From: Pedobacter segetis
Lineage (GTDB): Bacteria > Bacteroidota > Bacteroidia > Sphingobacteriales > Sphingobacteriaceae
Assembly (NCBI RefSeq): GCF_016623585.1
Contig: NZ_JAEHFY010000012.1
Coordinates: 1 to 64,000 of the forward strand
Direction of reading: 5' to 3'
Length of the DNA: 64,000 bases
The notes under the pieces were generated by a model. The model was not told the DNA's origin, searched no databases, and was given only the letters and a program-made list of their open reading frames with translations. The translations under genes were made by a program, and so were the position numbers. Shown one piece after another: positions 47,533 through 55,783 of this stretch. Position 1 is the stretch's first letter, and each line of letters begins with the position of its first letter.

Positions 47533-47564
47533 AAGTATCAAATCTGTAAATCATCTTGATACTT
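47533..47564. repeat. Hairpin AAGTATCAA/TTGATACTT upstream of yebC
   Basis: Perfect 9-bp arms with a 14-nt loop lie in the same repeat-rich spacer, 57 bp before yebC. There is no T run on the plus strand; it may be part of the same repeat family or a regulatory hairpin. Confidence 0.45.
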
Positions 47565-47621
47565 AGTACTTACTACTCGATACTAAAATACTAATGAACT
47601 AAAAACTAACGAACTAATTGA

Positions 47622-48347
47622 ATGGGAAGAGCATTTGAATTCCGCAAAGAAAGAAAATTTAAACGATGGACCAAAATGGCGGTCCAATTTACACGTATCG
47701 GCAAAGACATCGCCATAGCGGTAAAAGAAGGAGGGCCACATCCAGAAACCAACTCTAAATTAAGAACAGCCATACAAAATGCCAAGGCGGTTAATATGCC
47801 TAAGGATCGTGTTGATGCAGCTATAAAAAGAGCATCAGACAAGGATATGGCCGGCTATGAAGAGTTTGTTTATGAAGGTTACGCTCCTCATGGTGTTGCC
47901 ATTTTGGTAGAAACCGCAACGGATAATACCAACAGAACGGTAGCTAACGTAAGAAGTTATTTTACCAAAACCAATGGCTCTTTGGGTAAAACAGGGTCCT
48001 TAGATTTCATTTTTAAAAGGGTCTCTACTTTTACTTTTGATCCGGGAGAAATGGACATTGAAGAATTGGAATTAGAACTGATCGATTTTGGTTTAGAAGA
48101 AATATTTGTTGAGGCTGATGAAGACGGAAATGATGTTGCAGTTGTGCATGCTACTTTTGAAGATTTCGGGAATATGCAAAAAGCCTTGGAAGAGAGGGGA
48201 ATTGAAGTGAAATCTGCTAAATTAGAACGTATTCCTCTATCATATTCTCAAGTTACAGAAGAACAAGCGATAGATGTTACTAAATTACTTGATAAATTAG
48301 AAGAAGATGAAGATGTACAAGCGGTGTACCACAACATGGAAGAGTAG
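47622..48347 (+). CDS. yebC: YebC/PmpR-family regulator or ribosome-associated factor
   Basis: This 241-residue protein belongs to the YebC/TACO1 family, acting in relatives as a transcription regulator or as a translation factor for difficult peptide bonds. The signatures NSKLRTAIQNAKAVNMPKDRVDAAIKRA (in pieces), YEGYAPHGVAILVE and TDNTNRTVANVR are clear. The N-terminus MGRAFEFRKERKFKRWTKMA replaces the GHSKW motif found in Proteobacteria. It is monocistronic, in a repeat-rich neighbourhood. Confidence 0.92.
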   Translation: MGRAFEFRKERKFKRWTKMAVQFTRIGKDIAIAVKEGGPHPETNSKLRTAIQNAKAVNMPKDRVDAAIKRASDKDMAGYEEFVYEGYAPHGVAILVETATDNTNRTVANVRSYFTKTNGSLGKTGSLDFIFKRVSTFTFDPGEMDIEELELELIDFGLEEIFVEADEDGNDVAVVHATFEDFGNMQKALEERGIEVKSAKLERIPLSYSQVTEEQAIDVTKLLDKLEEDEDVQAVYHNMEE

Positions 48348-48474
48348 CCTATTGTGATGCTTTCTGCCATATGAAGGAGTCATTATCTCACTTTCTGTTA
48401 GAAACTAAATGAGAATTTATTTTGATGATATTAAAATTAGCAAGCTTGCTCATAAAAAAATTTAATAAATAAGA

Positions 48475-48685
48475 AGCTATCTCAATATAAAAGATTTGTC
48501 ATGCTGAATTTATTTCAGCATCTCATTTGCAAGTTGTTACACTATATTAGAACTTATTTGATAAGAAAGATTTGTCATGCTGAATTTATTTCAGCATCTC
48601 ATTTGCAAGTTGCTAGACTATATGAGAACTTATTTGATAAGATTCCGAAATAAATTCGGAATGACAATACTACATGAGACAGCTT
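48475..48685. mobile_element. MITE-like element with internal 76-bp tandem duplication
   Basis: Terminal inverted repeats AAGCTATCTCA (48475-48485) and TGAGACAGCTT (48675-48685) match at 10 of 11 positions. Inside are two near-identical 76-bp direct repeats (48490-48565 and 48566-48641), each with the palindrome GCTGAATTTATTTCAGC, followed by a related inverted palindrome ATTCCGAA...TTCGGAAT. No coding capacity. It fills most of the 359-bp gap 48348-48706; the rest holds nothing recognisable. Confidence 0.75.
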
Positions 48686-48706
48686 TTTTTATTATAATAG
48701 TATCAA

Positions 48707-49540
48707 TTAACCTATAAACGTTACAACGTCTTTGTTAAATTGGTCTTTATCGGTGTAAACCAAACCGTGTGGCTGCCCTTTATAAATCAGAAATTTATTA
48801 TTTGGGATAATCTCGCTCGCTTGCTTGCCCGCTAGTTCTAATGGTACATTTGTATCGGCATCGCCATGGATAATTAAAGTTGGTATGGCAATTTTTCTGG
48901 CTTCTTCCCTAAAGTCTGTTTCTGCCCAAGCATACATACATTCTAAAGTTGCGATAGGCGAAGCTTGCATACATAAATTTACGTTCCAATCTAAAAACTC
49001 TTTGCTAACTGGCGAAGCAATCAATTTATCGCCAAAGAAATTCTTTAAAAAACTAGCCATAAAAGCGGGACGGTCTGCCTTGATATTATCTGCAAATCCA
49101 TCGATCATTTCAATCGGGACGCCTTTAGGGTTATCCTCTGTTTTTTTGATAAAAGGAATAATAGAACTTGCTAAAATCGCTTTTGTAACCCTGCCTTCTG
49201 TATTAAACTTAGAAAGATAACGCACTACTTCGCCGCCACCCATAGAAAAACCTAAAAGCGTAACATCTTTTAAATCTAGTTTTTTGATGATTTGATCTAG
49301 ATCACTTGCTAAAGTATCATAATCATAACCGCTAAAAGGTTGGTCAGATTTCCCAAAACCACGCCTATCATAAGCAATGCACCTAATGCCTTTTTTGGGC
49401 AATTCTGTTAATTGCGACTCGAACATGGCACTTGTAGATGGCCAGCCATGGATTAAAATCAAAGGTTTGCCTTCCCCTAAATCATGATAGGCTATATTTA
49501 TTTCGTTAGCTTGCCCTTCGTTGATCTTTAAATTCTTCAT
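48707..49540 (-). CDS. Alpha/beta hydrolase (non-heme chloroperoxidase/esterase-like)
   Basis: A 277-residue cytosolic hydrolase. The oxyanion-loop HGWPST, nucleophile elbow GFSMGG, acid IIHGDADTNVPLE and catalytic His in GQPHGLVYTDK form a full triad. The RRGFGKSDQP segment is typical of the chloroperoxidase/arylesterase subgroup. It is separated from the kinase gene by 48 bp on the same strand. The natural substrate is unknown. Confidence 0.88.
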   Translation of the reverse strand: MKNLKINEGQANEINIAYHDLGEGKPLILIHGWPSTSAMFESQLTELPKKGIRCIAYDRRGFGKSDQPFSGYDYDTLASDLDQIIKKLDLKDVTLLGFSMGGGEVVRYLSKFNTEGRVTKAILASSIIPFIKKTEDNPKGVPIEMIDGFADNIKADRPAFMASFLKNFFGDKLIASPVSKEFLDWNVNLCMQASPIATLECMYAWAETDFREEARKIAIPTLIIHGDADTNVPLELAGKQASEIIPNNKFLIYKGQPHGLVYTDKDQFNKDVVTFIG

Positions 49541-49588
49541 AATTTTTTTATTGATGTTTAAACAATCATTCTGCCAAAAATCTACAAA

Positions 49589-50599
49589 TTAATTTTCTAA
49601 GGTTTTCTTTTTAACCGTAAGGATATCTTGCCCGGTAGCATCGCCATGCTCTTGTAGTTTGCCAAAAGCAGCCGTGGTAGCGTAATCGATAATTTCTTGA
49701 GGTTGGTGGTGATTATAAAAACCATAAATTAAACCTGCCATAAAGCAATCGCCACTTCCAGATCTATCCACTACACCTTCACAATTATGCTCGGTAGAAT
49801 GAAATGATTTTCCATCGGTAAACAAACTTGTATAATATTTAAGCTCATTAGCATCACTATCAAATCTAAAAGTATTCGCAACACTTTTCACTTTTACAAA
49901 TTTATCAATAATCTCTTTTGCGGTTCTTTCTGCATGGGCTAAATAATCGCTTCTTTTGCCTTTTTGATGTATTTTTTCATCTATTGAAGTGCCTAAGAGG
50001 CTATTTGCACTCCAAATATTACCCATTACCACATCACAATATTCTATTAATTTTGGCATCACCTCAATAGGTTCTTTACCATACTTCCACAATCTAGATC
50101 TATAATTTAGATCGCAAGAAATAACAATCCCTTTTTTTGATGCAGCTTCTAAAGCTTCTAAACAAACATCGGCAACGCGTTCATTTAACGCGGGGCTAAT
50201 TGCCGTGAAATTGAACCAAGAAACATCTCTTAAAACTTTGTCCCAATCAATCATTCCTCTTCTCAATTCGGCAAAAGAAGAATGTGCCCGATCATAAACC
50301 ATGCTTCCTTTTAAATCAGCGCCACGTTCCAAATAATATACCCCAATGCGGTCTCCACCAAATAAAATGGAAGAAGTAAAAATCCCATGAAAATCTAAAT
50401 AATCTATTACATGGCGAGCCATAAAATTATCTGGCAAAACCGTACAATATTTTACTGGCACATTCCAGCCGGCTAAAGCAGTTGCTGCATTGGCTTCGGC
50501 ACCACCCATATAAAGTGTAAAAGGATTTTTTTCGGCATCATTAACAGGCGAAGGAGAAATCCTTAACAATAATTCGCCAAAACATAACACTTTTTTCAT
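49589..50599 (-). CDS. kdgK: PfkB-family sugar kinase, 2-keto-3-deoxygluconate kinase-like
   Basis: A ribokinase-fold kinase of 336 residues with N-terminal GELLLRISP and GGAEANAATALAGW substrate-side motifs and the catalytic signature DRSGSGDCFMAGL, whose Asp is the base. The N-terminal motifs and length resemble KdgK, which phosphorylates 2-keto-3-deoxygluconate in uronate catabolism. No KDPG aldolase (eda) gene is adjacent, where it commonly pairs, so the substrate is inferred. Confidence 0.82.
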   Translation of the reverse strand: MKKVLCFGELLLRISPSPVNDAEKNPFTLYMGGAEANAATALAGWNVPVKYCTVLPDNFMARHVIDYLDFHGIFTSSILFGGDRIGVYYLERGADLKGSMVYDRAHSSFAELRRGMIDWDKVLRDVSWFNFTAISPALNERVADVCLEALEAASKKGIVISCDLNYRSRLWKYGKEPIEVMPKLIEYCDVVMGNIWSANSLLGTSIDEKIHQKGKRSDYLAHAERTAKEIIDKFVKVKSVANTFRFDSDANELKYYTSLFTDGKSFHSTEHNCEGVVDRSGSGDCFMAGLIYGFYNHHQPQEIIDYATTAAFGKLQEHGDATGQDILTVKKKTLEN

Positions 50600-50732
50600 T
50601 AAGTTTTTATTGGTTTTTGAAATTGCAATTTAAAAATTTAAGTTTTATAAGGCATTATTTAAAACTCTTTTATGAACTAACTGCTTATTCAATAGAAATT
50701 AAATCATTAGCTTCACATTTTAAATCAATATT

Positions 50733-51428
50733 TTGAAAACCTACCAGCATATTTTTTTCGATTTAGATCATACCCTTTGGGACTTTGATAAAAATGCCGA
50801 AGAAACTTTGAATGAACTATATTTAACTTATAAACTTAGCGATCTAGGCTTAAATTCTTGCGATTTATTTATAGAAACCTACACCGCAAACAACCATCAG
50901 CTTTGGGCAGATTACCATTTGGGCAAAATTACCAAAGAAACCTTAAGGGAAACCCGTTTCAGAAAAACTTTTTTAGATCTTGGGCTTTCGCCCGATTTGA
51001 TCCCGCACAAATTTGAGGATGATTACCTGAGTATTTGCCCTACAAAAACAAACCTTTTCCCTCAAACGCATGAAACGTTAAGCTACCTCCAAGATAAATA
51101 TCATTTACATTTGATTTCTAATGGTTTTAAAGAATCAACAGAATATAAGATCAAGAATACCAACCTTGGCCCGTACTTTAAGAACATCGTTATTTCTGAG
51201 GTAGTTGGTGTTAACAAACCCGATAAGGCAATATTCCAATACGCAACGGATAAAGCGGGAGCCATGGCAAATGAAAGTTTAATGATAGGGGATAGTATAG
51301 AGGCAGATATTAGGGGCGCAATAAATTTTGGTATGGATGCTATTTATTTTAATCCTAACTTTATACAACCACCAACAGATGTTAAAAGGCATATTAACCA
51401 CTTGCATGAACTATTAACAATTTTATGA
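50733..51428 (+). CDS. yjjG: HAD hydrolase, YjjG-type noncanonical pyrimidine nucleotidase
   Basis: HAD subfamily IA phosphatase of 231 residues: motif I FFDLDHTLWDFDKNA, motif II LISNGF, motif III Lys in VGVNKPD and motif IV GDSIEADIRG. The WDFDKN opening is characteristic of YjjG, which removes phosphate from mutagenic pyrimidine nucleotides. It starts with TTG at 50733 and overlaps the DinB-like gene by 4 bp (ATGA). Confidence 0.9.
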   Translation: MKTYQHIFFDLDHTLWDFDKNAEETLNELYLTYKLSDLGLNSCDLFIETYTANNHQLWADYHLGKITKETLRETRFRKTFLDLGLSPDLIPHKFEDDYLSICPTKTNLFPQTHETLSYLQDKYHLHLISNGFKESTEYKIKNTNLGPYFKNIVISEVVGVNKPDKAIFQYATDKAGAMANESLMIGDSIEADIRGAINFGMDAIYFNPNFIQPPTDVKRHINHLHELLTIL

Positions 51429-51943
51429 GTGTAAAATCAGATAAAGAAGCCTTATTAAAGTCTTTAAAATTTTATGAAGAGTTTTTGAAAACCCTTAACG
51501 AAGATGTTTTTTTAACCACTCCGCCCATTGGTGGATGGTCTTACTCTGAGGTTTATTCCCATATCTTAAGCGCAAATCTTTTGTCTTTTATAGCCTTAGA
51601 AAAATGCTTGAACAAAACAGCCGAGATCAAGACCAAAAAACCAGATTGGAGGGTACGGCTGATTTTGTTTCTCGGTAAATTCCCTCCCGGTAAATTGAAG
51701 GCACCTAAGGTTATTGCAGATTTAGTAAAGAAAATAAGTACAGAAGAGGCAAGAAACCAAATGGTAAAGATTAAAAAAAGAATCACAGAAATGCCTGTCG
51801 GTTTTAAAAATTTTGATTCTAATTATAAAATGAAACACCCAAGATTGGGTTATTTAGATGCAAAATCGTGGTTAAGGTTTATGGTTATCCATACCCAACA
51901 TCATGAGCGGCAGATTAAAAGGATCGTAAAAAGTTTCTCTTGA
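51425..51943 (+). CDS. DinB-superfamily protein
   Basis: A 172-residue four-helix-bundle protein of the DinB_2 type. Metal-ligand candidates are the His in EVYSHILSAN and the HTQHHERQIKRI pair near the C-terminus. Family members are thiol-S-transferases or of unknown function. It overlaps yjjG by ATGA and the MFS gene by 4 bp (TTGA), making a coupled three-gene unit. Confidence 0.85.
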   Translation: MSVKSDKEALLKSLKFYEEFLKTLNEDVFLTTPPIGGWSYSEVYSHILSANLLSFIALEKCLNKTAEIKTKKPDWRVRLILFLGKFPPGKLKAPKVIADLVKKISTEEARNQMVKIKKRITEMPVGFKNFDSNYKMKHPRLGYLDAKSWLRFMVIHTQHHERQIKRIVKSFS

Positions 51944-53091
51944 AAAAATCACTTTTAACAATTGTTGTTGCCCAGTTTTTTTGCACCTCGTTATGGTTTG
52001 CAGGTAATGCGATCCTATCAGATCTAATCAAAAGCCTAAATTTACAAGCCTCGTTTATGGCCAATTTAACCAGTTCGGTACAGTTTGGTTTTATCGTTGG
52101 CACTTTTCTATTTGCATTTTTAAGCATTTCCGATAGGTTTTCCCCATCAAAAGTATTTGCGTTTAGTGCACTTATAGCTGCTATTTTTAATTTGGGGATG
52201 GCAATAAATGGGATTACAGAATTTCATTTACTAGCGTTTAGGTTTTTTACCGGTTTCTTTTTGGCAGGTATTTATCCTGTGGGCATGAAGATAGCTTCTG
52301 ATTATGAAGAAAAAGGTTTGGGGAAATCATTAGGTTTTTTAGTGGGCGCTTTGGTTTTAGGAACAGCTTTTCCCCATCTCTTAAAAAGTTTTACCACTCA
52401 ATTCCCGTGGCAAAATGTTATTTATGGCACCTCTTTTTTAGCGGTCATCGGCGGAAGCCTAATTTATTTTTTGCCAGATGGGCCGTTTAGAAAACCAAAC
52501 CCAAAACTTAAATGGAATGCTTTTTTTGAAGGTTTCAAAACCAAAAAATTTAGGAGTGCAGCCTTCGGTTATTTTGGGCACATGTGGGAATTGTATGCTT
52601 TTTGGGCATTTGTTCCCTTTATTTTAACTAACAACCATTCATTACAAAAAATCCAAAACATTGCAATTTTAAGTTTTTTCATTATTGGTATCGGTTGCCT
52701 TGCTTGTATTTTTAGTGGCTTGCTTTCCCAAAAATATGGCGCAAAAAGGGTTGCTTTTATTTGTCTCTTACTTTCTACGGTCTGCTGTTTAACATCTCCG
52801 GCTTTTTTGCAACAAAGCCCAATTGTTTTTATGCTTTTCATGTTGTTTTGGGGCATGGTTGTAGTTGCAGATTCTCCATTATTTTCTACGTTAGTTGCCC
52901 AAAATGCTCCTCAGCAAAACAGGGGAACGGCTTTAACTATTGTGAATTGTATCGGTTTTTCTATAACGATTATCAGTATTCAGTTTCTTCAAACCATTAG
53001 TTTACAAATTAATATTCAATATTTATATATGCTTTTAGCACTTGGCCCTATTTTAGGATTATACGCTTTACTGCAAAAACAGCAGGCATAA
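51940..53091 (+). CDS. MFS transporter
   Basis: A 383-residue major facilitator with about 11-12 helices; the ISDRFSPSKVFAFSAL loop stands in for the usual GxxxDRxGR motif. Start is TTG at 51940, overlapping the DinB-like stop (TTGA). The substrate is unknown. Cluster context does not specify it. Confidence 0.82.
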   Translation: MKKSLLTIVVAQFFCTSLWFAGNAILSDLIKSLNLQASFMANLTSSVQFGFIVGTFLFAFLSISDRFSPSKVFAFSALIAAIFNLGMAINGITEFHLLAFRFFTGFFLAGIYPVGMKIASDYEEKGLGKSLGFLVGALVLGTAFPHLLKSFTTQFPWQNVIYGTSFLAVIGGSLIYFLPDGPFRKPNPKLKWNAFFEGFKTKKFRSAAFGYFGHMWELYAFWAFVPFILTNNHSLQKIQNIAILSFFIIGIGCLACIFSGLLSQKYGAKRVAFICLLLSTVCCLTSPAFLQQSPIVFMLFMLFWGMVVVADSPLFSTLVAQNAPQQNRGTALTIVNCIGFSITIISIQFLQTISLQINIQYLYMLLALGPILGLYALLQKQQA

Positions 53092-53143
53092 AAACAGAAC
53101 CACTACCAAACAAAACAAGTTTATATTTACCTTTACCACTTAA

Positions 53144-54064
53144 ATGCAAGGACTAGTTACAAAATCTACGGGCAGTTGGTACACCGTTTTAGGCGACGAT
53201 AATACTTATTACGAATGTAGGATAAAAGGCAAATTACGTATGAAGGGTTTGGTAAGCACAAACCCCGTTGCAGTAGGAGACAGGGTAGTTTTTGAGTTAG
53301 AACCAGACCAAAAAACTGCGGTAATCTCTAAAGTTCAAGACCGTAAAAACTACATTATCCGTAAATCTATCAACCTTTCTAAACAAGTCCAGATAATTGC
53401 GGCTAATTTAGATTTGGCCTGTTTGGTGGTTACTTTGGCTTCGCCGAGAACTTCATTGGGTTTTATAGATAGGTTTTTGGTAACGGCCGAAGCTTACGGG
53501 GTTCCTGCCATTTTGATCTTCAATAAATTAGATTTATATAACAAAGACGGGTTAGAAATTTTAGACAATTATTTCGATTTATATCAAAATATAGGTTACC
53601 CCTGCTACGCAGTTTCGGCAATTAAGGGAACCAATATTGCGCAATTAGAAAATGTGATAAAAAACAAGATATCGCTTTTCTCAGGGCATTCTGGCGTTGG
53701 GAAATCTAGCTTGATCAACAGTTTGATTCCCGGAAAAGAATTAAGGACGGGAGAAATTTCTGATTGGAGCGATATGGGAAAACACACCACCACGTTTGCA
53801 GAGCTTTTTGAATTGCCCTTCGGCGGAAAATTGATTGATACGCCTGGGATTAGGGAATTGGGCATAGCCGATATTGAGCCACATGAATTAGGTCATTTTT
53901 TTCCAGAAATGCGGGCCCTGATGAACAATTGCAAATTCAACAATTGTGTGCATATCAACGAGCCGGGCTGTGCGGTTTTAAACGCTTTAGAAAACGGCGA
54001 TTTAGAACCTACCCGTTATGATAGCTATCAAAGTATTTATTTTAATAACAATACAAGAAACTAA
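53144..54064 (+). CDS. rsgA: Ribosome biogenesis GTPase RsgA
   Basis: Circularly permuted GTPase that matures the 30S subunit. An OB domain (about 1-75) precedes the permuted GTPase: G4 NKLD, then G1 GHSGVGKSSL, then G3 DTPGIRELG. It ends in a zinc knuckle (Cys in CKFNNCVHINEPGCAV). The 306 residues are normal. It is preceded by TACCTTTA, a near -7 box, 8 bp before the ATG. Confidence 0.96.
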   Translation: MQGLVTKSTGSWYTVLGDDNTYYECRIKGKLRMKGLVSTNPVAVGDRVVFELEPDQKTAVISKVQDRKNYIIRKSINLSKQVQIIAANLDLACLVVTLASPRTSLGFIDRFLVTAEAYGVPAILIFNKLDLYNKDGLEILDNYFDLYQNIGYPCYAVSAIKGTNIAQLENVIKNKISLFSGHSGVGKSSLINSLIPGKELRTGEISDWSDMGKHTTTFAELFELPFGGKLIDTPGIRELGIADIEPHELGHFFPEMRALMNNCKFNNCVHINEPGCAVLNALENGDLEPTRYDSYQSIYFNNNTRN

Positions 54065-54088
54065 AAGCATTAAAACCAAAGGTTGTTT

Positions 54089-54200
54089 GGGCGTTTTAAC
54101 GCTCTGCCAACCTACCCATATATTTTTTTGTCGTCCTAAGCAAAGTCTAAGGACAGAAAAAAAGGATACCGCATCAATCGTTACCGCACCTTTCTAATCC
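54089..54200. repeat. Dispersed palindromic element, copy 3 (inverted)
   Basis: Read on the minus strand it contains GCGGTATCCTTTTTTTCTGTC and, further on, GCGTTAAAACGCC, both shared with copy 4 at 61185-61333. A central GTCCTTAGACTTTGCTTAGGAC hairpin is present. It sits directly upstream of the fatty-acid-like operon promoter. Confidence 0.7.
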
Positions 54201-54212
54201 AAAAAAATCTGC

Positions 54213-54220
54213 TATTTTTG
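54213..54220 (+). promoter_or_regulatory. Likely -7 box of the mini-FAS operon
   Basis: TATTTTTG matches TAnnTTTG and lies 20 bp before the ATG at 54241, giving a very short leader. Confidence 0.45.
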
Positions 54221-54240
54221 AGCTATTTAATAAATAATTG

Positions 54241-54966
54241 ATGTTGGTAAAACCAAAAGTTTTAATTACAGGGGCAAGCAAGGGTTTGGGATTGGCGATG
54301 GCAAAAAAGCTAAGTAAGGATTATACCCTAATTTTACACGCCTCAAAAGACGAAAGCATCAGAGAATTTAGAGAAGGGAATTATCTATTAACTGCGGATC
54401 TGGCCAACCCCGAAGAATTAAAAGAATTTTGCAAAAAGCTAAAAACAGAACATGGCGAAGATCTTTATGGGGTAATAAATAATGCCGGTATAGCTTTAGA
54501 TAAACCATTGCTTTTTCAACCAGAGAAAGATATAGAAAAAATGATGGCCGTTAATTTAAAAGCCCCAATCATTATTTCTAAAACCGCCATGAAAATTTTT
54601 GGCTTAAAAAATAAGGGCGTGATCATTAACGTAAGTTCTTGCGTTGCCGAAACAGGGAATGCTTTCCAATCGGTTTATGCTGCAACAAAAGCGGGTTTAA
54701 TCGCCTTTTCAAAATCATTGGCAAAAGAGGCAGCTGCATTATATCAAGATCATCAGATCAGGGTTTTAAGCATCTCACCGGGCTTTATACAAACACCCAT
54801 GACGGATGCTATCCCAGAATCAGAAAAAGAAAAATATTTAAGAATGATCCCCGCTCAGAGGTTTGGCAAAGCCGATGAAATAGCAGAAACCATAGCTTTT
54901 CTACTTTCAGATAAAGCACCATACATCAACGGAAGTAATATCGATATTAACGGAGGGCTTTTTTGA
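54241..54966 (+). CDS. SDR, FabG-like 3-ketoacyl-ACP reductase candidate
   Basis: Classical short-chain dehydrogenase (241 residues): cofactor motif TGASKGLG (about 10-17), NNAG (80-83), catalytic Ser133 region, Tyr146 and Lys150 in YAATK, and SPGFIQTPM. The ATG at 54241 is preferred to the preceding TTG. It is the first gene of a six-gene run and is followed with no gap by the hotdog protein. In context it is the probable ketoreductase. Housekeeping fabG is presumably elsewhere. Confidence 0.88.
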   Translation: MLVKPKVLITGASKGLGLAMAKKLSKDYTLILHASKDESIREFREGNYLLTADLANPEELKEFCKKLKTEHGEDLYGVINNAGIALDKPLLFQPEKDIEKMMAVNLKAPIIISKTAMKIFGLKNKGVIINVSSCVAETGNAFQSVYAATKAGLIAFSKSLAKEAAALYQDHQIRVLSISPGFIQTPMTDAIPESEKEKYLRMIPAQRFGKADEIAETIAFLLSDKAPYINGSNIDINGGLF

Positions 54967-55515
54967 ATGGATAATTTATTAGGTGTTTCCCCAGAACAAC
55001 TGCTTTTGCATGGGCCAACAAAAAGATTGTTGGATGCTTATCATTGGCACCAACCAAAAATAGGGATCGTTGCCAGTTATACGCCAAAACCTTTTGATGT
55101 GAAAGATCATTTTGGCGTTTTTAGAGGCGTAGATCAAATTGAGGCTTTTGCACAAGCAACCATTGTTTCTTGCGCTACTTTTTTAGAGTGTAAAAAGCAA
55201 AATTGTTCTCCGTTAGAATTAAAGGATAAATTTATTCCTGCTTTTATAAGCGTTGGCAATGTCAATTTTCATAATTACTTACAAGAGGGAGATACCTTTA
55301 TTAGTTTGGGTAAAATAAAGTTTTATAAATTTAGGCAGATGGTTGCCGATGGTAGGATTTATAAAGCGCCAAAAGATGTAGATTTGAACCAGTATTTTTC
55401 TGATTTTGACGAAAACAAATTAGAAAATTATATTTTAAACGATGATTTTGAACTCGTTGCAGAGCTTTTTGATATCACAGGTAGGGCCTTAAAAAAAGAA
55501 ATTTTTAACAAATAA
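54967..55515 (+). CDS. Hotdog-fold dehydratase-like protein (FabZ-related)
   Basis: A 182-residue protein whose middle part matches the FabZ/FabA active-site helix: His48 in KDHFGVFRG and Glu59 in VDQIEAFAQA, corresponding to the dehydratase His/Glu pair, though the loop between them is three residues shorter than in FabZ (11 against 14). A C-terminal extension (about 140-182) is unlike FabZ. Assigned as the likely 3-hydroxyacyl-ACP dehydratase of the cluster; activity is inferred from the conserved pair and gene context. Confidence 0.7.
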   Translation: MDNLLGVSPEQLLLHGPTKRLLDAYHWHQPKIGIVASYTPKPFDVKDHFGVFRGVDQIEAFAQATIVSCATFLECKKQNCSPLELKDKFIPAFISVGNVNFHNYLQEGDTFISLGKIKFYKFRQMVADGRIYKAPKDVDLNQYFSDFDENKLENYILNDDFELVAELFDITGRALKKEIFNK

Positions 55516-55521
55516 CACAGA

Positions 55522-55782
55522 ATGGAAAGACAAGAAATTATTGATGGTTTGGTAGAGATATTGAAAACGATCAGAACAATTGATCAAGAGAAACTAAAAA
55601 ACGTAACAGAAGAAACAGATTTTATAGCTGATTTAGGAACACCATCTACAGAATTGATCAATATCGCCGCAAAGGCAGAGCAAAAATTTGAGGTAGAGTT
55701 TGATGATGATGATATTGATGATTTGGGCTCTAAAGTAAAAGACATTGTAGATTTGATCTTGCGTACCAAAGAAAGAGGTTAG
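55522..55782 (+). CDS. Acyl carrier protein with atypical attachment motif
   Basis: An 86-residue acidic helical protein with ACP-like helices. The phosphopantetheine site normally reads D-S-L; here it reads DLGTPSTELI, with the attachment Ser42 retained but Pro before it and Thr after it. Helix III is very acidic (FDDDDIDDLGSKV). It sits 6 bp after the dehydratase-like gene and 1 bp before the ketosynthase gene. It is likely the dedicated carrier of this cluster, modified by the PPTase encoded at 57935. Confidence 0.82.
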   Translation: MERQEIIDGLVEILKTIRTIDQEKLKNVTEETDFIADLGTPSTELINIAAKAEQKFEVEFDDDDIDDLGSKVKDIVDLILRTKERG

Positions 55783-55783
55783 T

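Noticed and set aside
48490-48641. Two 76-bp direct repeats as a minimal CRISPR or small RNA pair
   Set aside because: Only two adjacent units with no spacer between them, enclosed by terminal inverted repeats; a MITE-like element explains it better.
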